This document shows positions 36,501-48,439 of a stretch of DNA of 64,000 nt, piece after piece (within the stretch, counting starts at the first letter, position 1; each line of letters starts with the position of its first letter). The position numbers were made by a program, and so were the translations under genes. The stretch is from NCBI GenBank assembly GCA_003342895.1, contig PTFA01000024.1, positions 1,568,932-1,632,931 of the forward strand. Direction: 5' to 3'. The notes beneath the pieces are model-generated. The model saw only the letters and a list, made by a program, of their open reading frames with translations, did no database searches and was not told the DNA's origin. This stretch comes from Casuarius casuarius (lineage: Eukaryota; Chordata; Aves; Casuariiformes; Casuariidae).

Positions 36501-38920
36501 CCATCTTTCACAGAGGTATAACTTCAGGTGTTTTGCGTTGCAGTTGCAGCTGGCCCACTGGATGGCCAGCATCCAAAGAGGCCGTTCCCTTCAACTCCCA
36601 GCAGCTGGGCTAACACCGCTCCTCAGCTCCACCTGGGCAGCAACAGGTATAACCCCCTACTGACTCCCAAAGCCCCTCCAAACCTGTCTGTGTCTGCTAA
36701 TTTAACAGGCTTACTCCCATAGCAGAACTTAAGGTCTACCTTGACTAGTTAACTGAACCTTAAAGACATATCTTTAATCAATAGACATAGCCTTAATTAA
36801 GATGTATTGTTAGTTAATACAAAATTACAGAGATTCCTCTCTTTTTAGTCTACTATAGCAGAAAAATCTGGCTGGTCAGAATACCCCACAGCCCCACGCA
36901 CCACCTGGGCCTTAGTAGTTTAGAACAATCCCAAGATACCCTTCTTAAGAAAGTGTGTCCAGGGCACGTATGGCTGTGCAGAAGGTACTGGTGCAGTACA
37001 GGGCTTGTGTGGAAATAGCTCAAGCCACCCTCATGAGGGCACAGACTCATGTTACAATTTATGATTAGGAAGTTAATCCACACTTTGCATTGGTGTTTAT
37101 GTATGGCATAATTTATAAGAGATTATGATATGTATGCACACAGAGCTTTCTACTGCCTCAAGACCTGAGTCCAAAATTTCTCAAATTTTCAACTTTTCTG
37201 AGTGACCCTTGTTCACTGTTTCTTTATACTTTATTTATAACGTCTTCAACTCTAAACATAGAAGAGCTGGATTCCTAAACAAACACTAATACACGCTACA
37301 GCATGCCCACTCAATGCTCTGGGATACTGATGTACTCTAACACACATGTCAGCGGTCACCCATTATATCTGAACTTACATAAAGCCTCAGAGCTCAGCAA
37401 GTACATTAGACAAGCATTTGGTACTAATTCAGTAGGTTATCAACTTCAAATGTTGATAAAGCTTGATGTAATGTTCTTATTTTTACAGCGTCAATGTGGG
37501 TGCTACCTTGCACAATTTTCTTTTAACAGTACAAATGAGATCCAACTCTTTCTTTTTAGTAACTTTATGTTGAAAACTTCTTTTGCTGCAGTCCCAGAAA
37601 GAGACTTTTTTGCAAAGCAAGTAAAGTAAAACATGAATTATATTATTCTTTTGTGACAAATACAGCAATCTGAGATGACTAGGGTCAAATCTAGGCACAA
37701 GCAAAGTAAGCAGTTACCTTTGGGCAGCAAATTACTAAGGAGCACAAAATGGACCCACCATGTAGTTGGCTAATGCCCGAATCCTGGCAATCCAAGCTGG
37801 CTGCTGCTTGGGGGAGCTGCCACGGGGTGCAGGATGGAGGCTAGTCATGGGACTGGAAGGATGTCCCTATCTCCTGAGATGAGCAAGCCCAGGGGACCAG
37901 AGCTCTTCCTCTGGTTGTCCACACCGGCATCTCCCCACCGAGCAACGGGTTTCCAGTTGGTTTCCCAGCTCGGCTGCACCCTGAGGAGCCTCTAAGCCAC
38001 CTTGGAGCAGGGTGCTCAATCCAGCTGCACCATCTGAGACACATTTACTACAGGCAAAGACAAATAAAAAGCACAAAGTTTGCTTCAGAGTAATGATTCT
38101 TCAGTGCTAATGAATAACATGCCAAAGTGAAAGAGAGATTGAAAGTTGTTAGACTCCTCATACTGCTGCAGGCAAATCTCTGTCTCCCCCAGTATGAGCT
38201 GCTTGGAGCCCAGGTGTGTTTATTTATGGAGTTCTTCATACACAGTGTGCCTGATCCTGTTCTCATGGATTTCAATGGGTATTTAAGTTTAGTGGAAGCA
38301 AGAGAGGGTCACTGAAGAGGAAACTGCTTGAGATATGCACTGCTGGTTTAGCACAGTAGTAAATAATTCTTGTAGCATGAAGGAGTTACCATTTATTTTA
38401 AGTGTATTTGGCTGTTGTTTGGATTCCTGCAGAGGAATATACTTTTTTAATGTGCATTTCTTATATTTTAGAGAATTAACATAAGAAGAAAGTAAACTTC
38501 CATAGTCAAATGAGACACTTTGAAAAAACATCTTCCTTCCAAAACTGACAGTTCTGCAGATATCTAACACTGCTCCTGATTACTCAGGTGGGAAATGACA
38601 AATGGCCAGCCATGCCTGTGCTTGATATAGCTTTGCCTCTGACCTTGAGCACAAGAACTATTTCAGAGATAGCACTGAAGTAGGAATCTCTTGCATTATA
38701 GCACCAAGTAATATATTGCACAGAGAAAAGGCTGACTTGCCTTCTCAAGCAAGGCACTGCAGCTCTCGTAGGAATGCAATTATGCCTTTGCACCAACATC
38801 TGCTAAATATATCTTATAGTTTTAAAATTAATTAGATTCTTCTGAGAATTGATTGCAAATATTTTCTACCAATCTAACTGCCCCAAAGAATAAAATCTTA
38901 GAAGGTCAACTTTAAGCATA
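33560..38920. other. Non-coding; no gene seen
   Basis: This is AT-rich sequence with the T25 run at 34128 and small frames. A GC-richer patch at 37770-38040 is open on the minus strand in two frames (about 67-69 codons) without recognisable sequence. A minus-strand donor-like TTCAG|GTAGGA near 36343 has no convincing acceptor. Confidence 0.55.
34128..34152. repeat. Mononucleotide T25 run
   Basis: Twenty-five consecutive T. Bird genomes have little poly(A)-tailed retroposition because CR1 ends in octamers, so a run of this length is either a slippage microsatellite or the tail of a minus-strand retrocopy. No gene-like sequence lies on the side expected for a tail. Confidence 0.95.
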
Positions 38921-38932
38921 GGCAAAGCTGGC

Positions 38933-39909
38933 TTGGACAGCCAAACAGTCCCAGCAAAAGGCAGCCCAGATTTCACTTCCCAGTTTGTCTCTGCTCAGTG
39001 TAGCATTTACCTTCTCCCTCCCCAGGGAGAAAAAAAGCAGAAGAAATTCTGCTGCCCATGTGGCATCTCAATCCCAAAGACAGAAAGTGCATGGGAGAGC
39101 AGAGCTGGATTTCCCATCCCGGCAGCAAGGGCTTCGGGGAGGTTTAGGGCTTTTTCATCATCTTCTGGAACTTGCTTTTGGAGGAGCTTGTGGAGGCAGA
39201 CAGTATCAGCAGGTACAAAATGGATTAGATGTGTTCATGTACAACAGGTCCATAAAGAGATAGTAAAGGAAATAGGGATGTAACCTTTTAACATCCTAAT
39301 CCAACACCAGTGGATGCCACGGGAATACAAAGGCAATGAACGAAAGAGGTGAGGTTCACATGTTTCAAGAGGCTGCAGCCAGTGCCCTGCCTCAGCTTGG
39401 GTTAATCCTTCAGTGCCGCCTTGTATGGGAAACACGGCGAAGGGGACAAATCACAGCACTGGTCATATCATACCCAGGGTGGGTCACAGACCTGCCGCTT
39501 CTTCCACTAGGGACCTGTGCCCTGCTCTTGCCCCAGAAAAACTGCTCAGTCCCTCTGCTCCCAGCCAGAGCCCTTGCCAGAGGAGTTCACATCGCTATCT
39601 GCACAAAGGTGTCTGCCTGAGCACAGAGACGTGGCGGACAAAGATAGAAGTAAGAAGTTCCCCTCACTACAAAGAAGCTTGGACATCGGTCTTCAGTGGT
39701 ACTCCTTTAGCAAATCTTTTCAGTGGTGGATGGGGGAGGACATAATGAAGGAGGTTCACTGCCTGCTTTGCATCTCTGTGCTTCCATCACCATTTTATGT
39801 GTACAAAGGATACCTGGGAAGAGCATTCGGCTGCTGCAAAACTGAATCTGTTGCACCAGAGGAGATGGCTAGGAACCGAAAGCGAAGTCCATTTTGCCTA
39901 CTCTACTGA
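38933..39909 (+). other. GC-richer block with serial plus-strand frames
   Basis: Five plus-strand frames of 92-130 codons overlap in a GC-richer kilobase: 38933-39283, 38985-39263, 39336-39620, 39413-39745 and 39517-39909. Plus-strand frames outnumber minus-strand ones here. A CAG|GTACAA donor-like site lies near 39211. The frames run in different phases and show no recognised domain. This could be an lncRNA exon, a decayed gene copy, or composition effect. Confidence 0.25.
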
Positions 39910-42440
39910 CAGGCTTTAAACTGACTCTGGGCATCTGCAGTCATTGTGTCTTGGCAAATGTATTTGGTGGAGCAGGGGAATCTAATGTCCTCTTGCCCCT
40001 TACAGTTCCGGGGGACTGTTCAAGAAGCTGTCAGAAAAGTTACACAAACATCTTTGGATTTTCCTTCCTTCTTACTTTCCTACAAATCACATCGAGAATA
40101 CTTGCAGCCCTCACCTTAGGTGTCATAGCTATATTAAAGTGGGTGTCTAAACCCCATAAATAATGGCAGTTGGACCAAATTAATGTAGCAAGAGTTCCTC
40201 AGTCCATTCAGAAGGCCAGAAGCCGCTTCCTGACGCTCTACAAGCACTGAAACAAACTTCTTGTCAGCGCAGTTGCTGACTAATTAATTAGATTAACTTT
40301 CATCCTATATTTTATAGGATGAATACAAATAGCACGAGATTCTATACAAGCTGTTAAGATGTGCCTAAGAGCTTATTTCTCTATTATAAATACTGAAGCA
40401 CTCGTACACACCACTGGCTATTGAAGCAAGAGTGATTAGACAAAAAGTATTAGAGAAGGTACAAAGATAAGATCTGGATCCATCTGGACTTCAAAGACAT
40501 CTAAGTTTCATGACATTAGGATCCGTAAATTTGATTTGCTGATCTAACGCAATAACAGCTGCATTCTAATCTTCTTGCCTTGTCATACTTTGTAATCAGT
40601 CACACTTAGGACATTAATTTGATTGATCCCTTTTAATTCAATTAATTCTGCTGAAAGGTGTGAGAATAAAAAGCTTAGCTCCCTTCCCCTGAGGTCCCTG
40701 GGTACACGGTAGGATAGGACAGGGAAGATTATTTCACAAATTAAAATAAAGGAATTCAAATTCTAAAATCATCTCTCCAGTTTCACAGCCAAAACTTTCC
40801 TCCATTAAATATGATCATTCACTCCAAGGACAAGCAAGAGAGGTCCCTGACATTTCCACGGAATTGATACATATTTTATCTGGATCCTACAGAAATCAAA
40901 CACAAACACAAAGTGTTCATGCAGACAGAACAGAGTCTGATTTCAATGCACAGGAAGTTTGGGGGCTTATCCATCTACCCACATCTTAGCTTCCAGGCCT
41001 CCACACACAGGCTTGAGGTATGTCCCAGTCACTGATGTCTGCTATACTTATCACTGGCAACTTCCAGCGTAAGGTGTATTTCAGAAGGCAAGAACACGCA
41101 GATTTTATTTTGACAAGGTGCCAAGAAGTCCAATTAGAGCTCGTAGGTCTGTGATTGTCTCTTTCATTATTTCTACATTTTCCCCTTTTTAAAACTGATG
41201 ATTTCATTGCCTTTTATTTCTATTATCTTTCCAAGCCTCCTCCTGCCCCCAAGACTACATGTTCATGCACATGTGCACCTTTAACTACCTGGAGTTTTAC
41301 CTCAGAAGAGTTTTTTAATTAAATGCAGGTACGCAATGAAATGGAGATGACAGAGACAGCTTCTCTTTGTGCTCTTGGATGAATGGAAAATTAGAAAACT
41401 CTATACAGCAAGAAAACTTGCTCTCCAAGAAGTTTTAGTCAGTGGATGGCCTCCCTTAGAAAGATACTGCATTATCTTCCCTTCCAGTATCTATAATGAT
41501 ATCTGTACGTCTCAGCAAAAGCTCATGTTGCAATGGTGCTCAGAGGTACTAAACCACGCGCTATGCAAAGACAATGTCTATCCATGAGTGTCTCTGCTGC
41601 CTCCTAATGTTTCCCTTCTCTCTCTCTAATTACACTATGTATTTCTTTTTTCCTCCATGCTTCTAGTTCTATTGGCTATTGTCTTCCTCCCCCCAGAAAC
41701 CTCTGGTCCCGTCTACTGCTCTGGCAATCACCATCCATAATACACTGCAATGATTTCTGAACACCAACCTTTGTCTTCTCTATTTTGAATGTCTCATCAA
41801 TTCAGTACTACTGTAGTCAGCACTTCACTTCATATTATCCTTTCCAAGTAAACACCCAACGAGCTTCAGTTTTCATCTAGCAATTTCAGTTTGTTTGTGC
41901 CATTTTTCCTAAGTTTTTTCCCTACAAATGAGTAACAAATATCTGGAACAGCTGTAAAATACCTTTAAATATATCAGGATTTGTTTGATAGTTATCTAGT
42001 AGCCTTTAAATCTGGTTTCAGAAAAAAATTTAAATATAAATATGTTCAATATTTTTATTTCAATTATGTAAATTGAGCAATTTAGCAATAACAGCTATGG
42101 GGAATGGCTAGCCTGTTAAATAACTCTCTTTATTTCATGATGCTATTAAATTGTTACCTCTCTTTTATGCATAAATGAAGTGTGCATGGGTCAACAATTT
42201 AAATTAAGATGAACCTTGTTTAAATCCAGAGATGAAATAGGGTTAGCTTTCTTTTTGACAACAAAAGTAATTTATAGAGGACTAGATGAGATCTCAACAC
42301 AGAACACAGATGAGTTGCTTAAAGTATTTCTGCACAGCACTATGTTCATTTTCCCTTAATTTAAGAAGATTTTTAGTGCCTGAAAAAGTCTGCCAATCCT
42401 GAAGAATGGATTCTCCACATATCCACATGGCAGCAACAGT
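39910..42440. other. Non-coding; no gene seen
   Basis: Short frames only. The stretch 41590-41700 is pyrimidine-rich on the plus strand and ends in an excellent acceptor-like site (TCTTCCTCCCCCCAG, ending 41695), but no donor with an open frame follows closely. Confidence 0.55.
40299..40323. repeat. Hairpin with perfect 11-bp arms
   Basis: TTCATCCTATA and TATAGGATGAA are exact reverse complements separated by TTT. It lies beside the TAATTAATTAG tract at 40281. It would form a stable DNA or RNA hairpin. Confidence 0.92.
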
Positions 42441-42455
42441 CTGTGAAGCAGCAAC

Positions 42456-42521
42456 ATGAGCTTCTCATCTTACCAGTATCCTTCAGCTATCGGCTGCAAG
42501 GTCCCTCCAGGACCTAGAAAG
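42456..42521 (+). CDS. Candidate first coding exon ending at a consensus donor
   Basis: ATG at 42456 (A at -3) opens a frame of 22 codons that runs into the donor AGAAAG|GTGAGT after 42521. An in-frame TGA lies four codons upstream of the ATG, as expected for a first coding exon. The peptide begins MSFSSYQYPSAIGCK and continues VPPGPRK. The donor is close to consensus. No downstream partner was found, and short peptides of this kind arise by chance. Confidence 0.15.
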
Positions 42522-42527
42522 GTGAGT

Positions 42528-44080
42528 CAGATTTTATATTCCAGATTCCTCTGCAAAGTCTGCCAAAGATGAGACCAAGTAAAGTCTGGTGATTTTGTGA
42601 TGGTTTCTGTAATGTAAATTGCTATCTGCTAGTGAATTGATTGAAACCATCAAAAGATCACATACGGGCCACCGCATGAGTCAGATAGCAATAATTTATG
42701 GTTCCTGATGACTCAAAATAGATAGACTATATTATCACTGATTCCTGTGATCATCCAATCCCAAAACAAACATCCAATTAGCATGCAAGAAATTTTCTAC
42801 CCAAGCATTTTAAAAGGAAGTAGGAGCCAGATCTTCACTAGTTCAATTTCACTCAGTACTCTGTAGAGGATATGGATAATAGGCAAAACTATATCAATGG
42901 TCTCAACTACGGCGTATCAGATATCTCACTTTCATAAATTAATTCAAGCACTGCAATTGAATAAAATGGTAAATAATGGTATTAAAATACATATAAAATA
43001 CACTGAAGTACCTATAAAATATCAAGTCATTATTTCATATCGGTTTTCATGACCGGAATGTCAGAAAAGTCCTCATTAGCACACATTATTTTTCTCATAA
43101 AACCTGTCAGAAAATAGGCCAGAAGCCTCTGCAGAAAACTTAACATGACAGAAATCTGTCTACAATTCTACAAGTAAGTAACAAGAAAATGTAGTATTCT
43201 TGCCCTTTACTTCAAGCATTTTCTTTTCATGTAAATAAGATCTAGCCAAAGAGCATGAAAGAAACCTAGTTTTCTTCAGCTATAGAATTACAGTTGGACT
43301 GGGCATCAAAAACAAGATATTCATGTGTAATGAAGGGAAAGAAGTGTTGCTATATTTTAAAAAGTGTGTTTCTTTCTATCCTTCCTGGACTGTATAAAAC
43401 TATATGTATGGAGCACGTACAAGCTTGCCTCTAAAATGCTCAGTTGAGCTTCCTGTTGGGTCTTTCTACTACTCCTCTGGAGGGTCCTTTCATCCTTTCA
43501 TCCTTAATGAAGCTGTGTGTATTGTTCTGCACTACATAAAGAGAAAATTACTGAGACCAAACAAATTCCCACTAATGAACCATGGAAGACAAATGCAATA
43601 GTTTCAGTTATTTCATTAAAAAGAATAACTTCACTTTCTCTTGCTGGCAGGCAGAGAGATGTGAAGTACTAATCCCTGGAGTACATCAAACCTTTATTTC
43701 TGACATAAAAAAAATCTTCAATGATTATATAGTAATGCCAGGAAGTACACAGTATAACAGACAATGGCCAATACATCCAGATCTCAGTATACAGGGGAAT
43801 CCAGCCCTAATATGTCTTTGGCTTCGTGACTTTACAGTTCAGAAAACAAAAGGTTGCAAGGTTATTTTATTTTTTTGTAGTACTTTTACCTTCTTTACCC
43901 ATAGACACCTTCCCTGTCCTCTTGCAATTCTCCCTCATCAATCCCAGACATGGAAATAAAAATACAATGAAATTGCAATCACTAGTAAAAGACATATTCC
44001 AAAGACCAGAAAAAGGGGCCCTAAATGAGGAACATGAGAGCACAGCAGAGCGGTGACAAAGCCTTGACAAAGGGATCAGA
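42528..44080. other. Mostly non-coding; no gene seen
   Basis: The plus strand holds a 125-codon frame at 43582-43959 with no recognised content. AATAAA on the minus strand occurs at about 43691 and 43866 (as TTTATT on the plus strand) and could serve the minus-strand candidate frame at 44084-44203. Confidence 0.5.
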
Positions 44081-44083
44081 AAG

Positions 44084-44203
44084 TCACAGTTTGGCATCCT
44101 GCTCCAGACATGACACCAGCTTGCTCTGAACATCAGCCATGTTCACCAGACTCAGATGTCTCATAACTGCCTGGCCAAATTTGAATTCTTTGAAGAGCTT
44201 TGC
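44084..44203 (-). CDS. Candidate C-terminal coding segment, unidentified
   Basis: This minus-strand frame is open for 39 codons between a TAA (44204-44206) and a TGA (44084-44086). The peptide reads as an amphipathic helix of normal protein composition: KLFKEFKFGQAVMRHL, then SLVNMADVQSKLVSCLEQ, ending DAKL. An AG at the start of the frame (CTTCATAAG or GCAAAG) could be a splice acceptor, but the pyrimidine tract is poor. AATAAA signals follow 220-390 bases downstream. It could be the end of a gene whose previous exon is the frame at 44895-44969, or a gene relic. The family was not recognised. Confidence 0.2.
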   Translation of the reverse strand, partial: AKLFKEFKFGQAVMRHLSLVNMADVQSKLVSCLEQDAKL

Positions 44204-44894
44204 TTATGAAGACACTGTCAGACATGTGGGTATTACAGACTACCCATAGCCTTGGCAGAAGGTTGAAGGCTGTTTTTCAGAGAAGTCAGCTGAAATAAAA
44301 GACTTCTCTTACTGGGAGTTTTTTTTCTGGAAGTTATGAAAGAAAAACTTGTATGCTGTCTTTGCAGTTTTACTTCTGTTTCCTCTCTTAGAGCATACTA
44401 TGAAAAACAGCCTATGGCTACAAATTGGTATGGCCCCATGGCTACGCTTATTCACACCAGCTGACATTCTGGCACTGGAAGAAAACTGGAGTTTGGATGA
44501 ATGGTTCACTCTGGCCGTAGAGGGTATATTGAAAATGAAGGTTAAGAAACAGAAATGGAGTTAACTAAGAATCAAAGGCTATATCCATGAAAGTTATCAA
44601 ATAATCTCATTTCCCTGTAATATGTACCGAGTCAAACATAAGCATACACTGCATTAAGTCAGCAAGGGTTTGTTGTGTTAAAGACCATGCAAGATTCTAC
44701 GCTATCGAAATGAAGATAGGCATTGCTATTAATGTGAAGGGGTGCAGCATCGGATGGCTGGCACAAGAAAGGTGAACATGTTCAGAAGAAAGATTCTGTT
44801 TCAAGTGACTCATGAAAACTGTGCAACCTCTAGCTGAAAAAAGTCTATCACACCACACCACTGCTTTGTTCGTGATATATTAGGAGATACTTAC

Positions 44895-44969
44895 CAAGTA
44901 GAGGAGCAATCAAGTCAAAATCTAATCCTTGACAAAACAAGGAATCAAATTTGAAGCATTCTTCAAGAA
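44895..44969 (-). CDS. Candidate 75-nt exon with strong donor, unidentified
   Basis: On the minus strand the donor CTACTTG|GTAAGT after 44895 is strong. Upstream of it one frame is open and reads LEECFKFDSLFCQGLDFDLI followed by APLL. The acceptor is uncertain: CATCAG at 44970 is weak, while the better one (TTCTGATTTTCATCAG, further right near 45015) leads into a different frame that meets TAG before the donor. Because two frames look protein-like here, appearance alone does not prove coding. Confidence 0.17.
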
Positions 44970-45152
44970 CTGATGATCCCTACTGTTCATTGTAAAGCCA
45001 GTGCTATTAACCCTGATGAAAATCAGAACATTTCACTATATGAATAGTCTTATATCTAAAATCAATGCTTTAACTTGGCTAAAGTCAATGAAATAAAATC
45101 TAAAATGTCAAAAATTCCCTTTTATAATTATTCAGAACCAGAAATCTAAGTT

Positions 45153-45158
45153 TTTATT
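45153..45158 (-). terminator. Candidate polyadenylation signal AATAAA
   Basis: A canonical signal on the minus strand about 255 bases after the TGA of the candidate last exon at 45411-45558. No separate evidence of cleavage is visible. Confidence 0.22.
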
Positions 45159-45410
45159 GTTCAAAGTGATTTGAAGTAACATATTCTAAAGCAAATAAAA
45201 ACCATATGGAGAGAGGGGAAAAGTTTTCAACTCATGAAAGCAAAATGCAAAAATGCAATAACCTTCTGATCTTGGTAGCTCAGAAAAGAACTCTCCCGAT
45301 GAAACAAAAGTTTGTCATAATCCATGTAGCTTTATACACTGATGGAATTCTGTACATTGAGGAAATATATTAAATGTTTGCAGGTCCTTTAAAAATATTT
45401 TTAGTGGTGT

Positions 45411-45558
45411 TCACATTAGGTCTTGGAAGCAATCTGCCTTGCAGAAGCACAGATTAATTTGCAGTGTTATATGTTCAGTCTCAAACTGCATGTGGCTCAT
45501 GCAGCAGTGCATTAATATCAGGTCATTACCACTCCTTTCCTGCAGTTGAATCACCAGG
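45411..45558 (-). CDS. Candidate last exon of a three-exon minus-strand gene
   Basis: A very strong acceptor (TTTTGTTTTGTTATTCCACAG) ends at 45559. From its second base the frame is open for 48 codons to TGA at 45411-45413, reading LVIQLQERSGNDLILMHCCM, later FETEHITLQINLCFCK, ending DLM. The first base completes a codon begun by the candidate exon 48366-48432, whose phase fits. AATAAA on the minus strand lies at 45153-45158, about 255 bases past the stop. Chained with the exons at 48366 and 51642, it would give an 87-residue, cysteine-containing protein. The family is unknown, and phase agreement alone has a sizeable chance probability. Confidence 0.25.
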
Positions 45559-45599
45559 CTGTGGAATAACAAAACAAAATACTGATCTCTTGTAATATC

Positions 45600-48360
45600 A
45601 AGGATACAAAATAAAGTCACAGTAATTTACTCCAGAAGTGCACAAACATACTGAAAGGAATGGCAGAGTGTGGATATAACTTTGGGAATTCTTCATCTTC
45701 CTATACACTTCTAAAAGTTACATGAAGTGGATGGATTGCTCAGAATTACTTCAGAAGAAGCCTATTCACATCTATACAGCAAAATATAATGTGGTGCTAG
45801 TGTACCTCCAAATAAACAGCCCATGTAGGAATGCTTTCCAACCACGTGAGTTTAGTCTTGACTGTAAAAGGTACCAAAGATTAAATAAGTTTTTGGATAT
45901 AGTCAATGCAAGTGATAAAATGCAACAACAGGCAGCATAAAGTTAATAATAATTCTTATCTTTCAACTAGATTCCAAATTACAGAAAGATTCTCCATAAC
46001 ATTATTTAGATAGTGCAGTATTTGCTCGAATCTGAAATAAATGATTATGTAGGTCAGCTTGGAGACAGCAGCACAATCATTTCAATTTGTATGAGTTAAA
46101 CATATCAAGTGACAGTGAGACGCACTAAAAATGGGGGGGATTGAATCCTGGAAGAATGGAACAAAATGCAACAACCGAAAAATGGAGCTATGATTTCAAA
46201 CAACTGTAGCAACAGCTCATTTTAATTTAACTGTGACAATCAGATCATAGTCCAAAGGAGAGCCATCTCTGCCTTCTGAACAGCCAAAATTTAAACCATG
46301 GCTGTATCTTGATCAGGTTAGATTTTCCAGCCTGGCTAAGAGCAATTTTCAAAGTCAGGTTAGATATATATTTGCAACGTGATATGGCAGAATAGGTACA
46401 TCTACGGACTGGAGATTAAAAGGCACAGAGTTAACAGACTAAATGCTTCCTTACTTGTCACAGACTAAATGCTTACTGTGCTGCTGTACTGATTGTGGAA
46501 ATACAGTAAATAGTTCTGAATACCACATTTACATGGAGATAATGAAAACAGAGAGCATTAGTTACTCCGAGAGGGCTATTTTTGAACACTAAGTTTTGAT
46601 GGTTTTTAAGCCAGGTATGGTATGATTAAGCAATATTTGATGCATACCATCATAGTTCAAGGCAAGAAATTATTGCATGAGGTGGAGTGTAGTGAAATTA
46701 AGGGAAAACTACTGTTTCCCAGAAGTTTACTGTTTGGGAATGCCAGCTGTCACTGAGCAAAACTTTAGAGAACAAAACAATGCTAGTATTGACTAGATGA
46801 ATAATTACATGCACCAATGGGCATCTTCCTGCAGTATCATAATTCTGTCATCTATGAATCAAAGGCATTACGGCCTTAACTGAAAACTCACTAAAATCAA
46901 TATAAAGAAAAGAGACTGGAAAAATTCTTTGTGAATTCCAATCAGCTTCAAATTACTACTTCACTTCACTGTTTTGGTTTTGGTCTGTAAAATCTGGCCA
47001 CACATTTTACATGGACAAAGTCAAAGGGAAAACAATGTGAAGGACCTCAAAGCCCATCCCATGCTCAGGGGAGCACGCCACGAAGGCAGCTGGCACCAGC
47101 CTCCTGGAGTGCTGCAGTGCACAGTCAACACAGGAGCAGGCATGGGCTCCTTAAATTGCTGCATCTTCTTGTTTTTCTCATAAAGTTGAAGTGAAAAGAG
47201 ATGGTGGAGACGAATAAGAGAAGAACACCTCAGGCTGAAGCCGGGCGAGGAGGAACGAAGGCAGCTATGAACACAGAGCTGACTGTCACTGTACCCTGAC
47301 GCTGAGAATATTTCCATCCCTATCACCTCCAGGCTCGCCGCTCTAGCACGCTCACTGTGCTCGTTATGATGTTCTGCCTTGGTAATCTTGGATAGAGCAG
47401 GTAGAAAGATCAGTCTAGAGCTGTTTTTCCTTTGTATTCTAATGACTGGGAAATCTAACCCCTAAACCATGATGCCCAGTCCATTTTTTCTCCTTTGTAG
47501 ATCCAATGCAGGTGAGCGTATATATAATTTAGTATATGAATCAGCGGCTTAAGTTAAGGATATACCCACTGAGCAAATGCCTATAAGCAGAAAGACGTGT
47601 TTAACTATAAAAAAGACAATAGACATGATAAATTAGACTGAGTGAAATCAGACCAATGCATATGAATTATAGATAAGCTGCAGGGCATTAAAAGGAAATT
47701 TACTCCTCCAAGATTTTGGTGATAGCAGAAAGCACAGGACTGAAGGTAGACTTGGAAAATGTGTTAATTTCCTGTTTCTATTTCATGTAATCCACCACCA
47801 CCACCACCCCCAAGAAATCTGGAAATAAAGTTGGCTGAGAAGCACTTCCTGGTAATGTACTTATAGTCTTAATGCACTTAAATGCCAAGGAACATGCATT
47901 CAATGTGCAGGATCATCTCAGCTGAAATGTCTCTCCTTCCCAGTAAGCTCAGACATAAACAAAACAGATTTGCCACCTTAACATAAAGTATGTAAATAAT
48001 TGATTTTTCAGTGTTCTGCCAATTAAAAAATTGAGGAAAATATACAAAGTCAAATAAAGCATTTTATCCAATTCAACATTAAAACAAAATTTTTGTTTCA
48101 TCTTGCATTTGGTAGGTATTATTTTTTTTTAAATACAATCCAGGAAAATGTCTTAGAAAAGTACAGCATTTTGATTTAAAGACCGTATTTTTTAATTTAA
48201 AAAAGTTGGCAAAAACAATCCAATAAAAAAGTGAATTCTTGGAATGTTTTGGTATTGTCATATCTACTTCTTGTCAAAATAGCCTCGGCTGAGACATTTA
48301 TTTCAGTTATATATACAATATCCCAATGCATGCATCTATATTCTCGCTTTCACCCACACA
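45600..48360. other. Non-coding; possibly intronic
   Basis: No gene is visible except possible intron sequence of the minus-strand chain. A superb plus-strand acceptor at 47500 followed 11 bases later by CAG|GTGAGC, and a (CCA)5 repeat at 47792, are listed separately. Around 47200-47340 the sequence is slightly GC-richer. Confidence 0.5.
47792..47806. repeat. (CCA)5 microsatellite
   Basis: Five consecutive CCA units followed by a C-run. Simple sequence. Confidence 0.9.
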
Positions 48361-48365
48361 CCTAC

Positions 48366-48432
48366 CTGTACTGCTGCTGAGGTCCCCCACCAGCAAAAGT
48401 ACAGCAAAAATACTTTAGTAACAGACAAGCCT
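48366..48432 (-). CDS. Candidate middle exon (67 nt) with strong splice sites
   Basis: Acceptor ATTACAATTTTTCTTTAG ends at 48433 and donor CAG|GTAGGT follows 48366, both strong, on the minus strand. Two frames are open. The one reading ACLLLKYFCCTFAGGGPQQQ ends with two bases of a codon, which the first base of the candidate exon at 45558 completes as Ser. It starts with two bases, which the last G of the candidate exon 51642-51690 completes as Glu. The alternative frame (GLSVTKVFLLYFCWWGTSAA) does not join to the neighbours. The protein is not recognised. Confidence 0.25.
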
Positions 48433-48439
48433 CTAAAGA

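Noticed and set aside
44309..44564. Opposed 66- and 71-codon frames, possible transposase or retroviral relic
   Set aside because: No recognisable catalytic motif or element ends on either strand.
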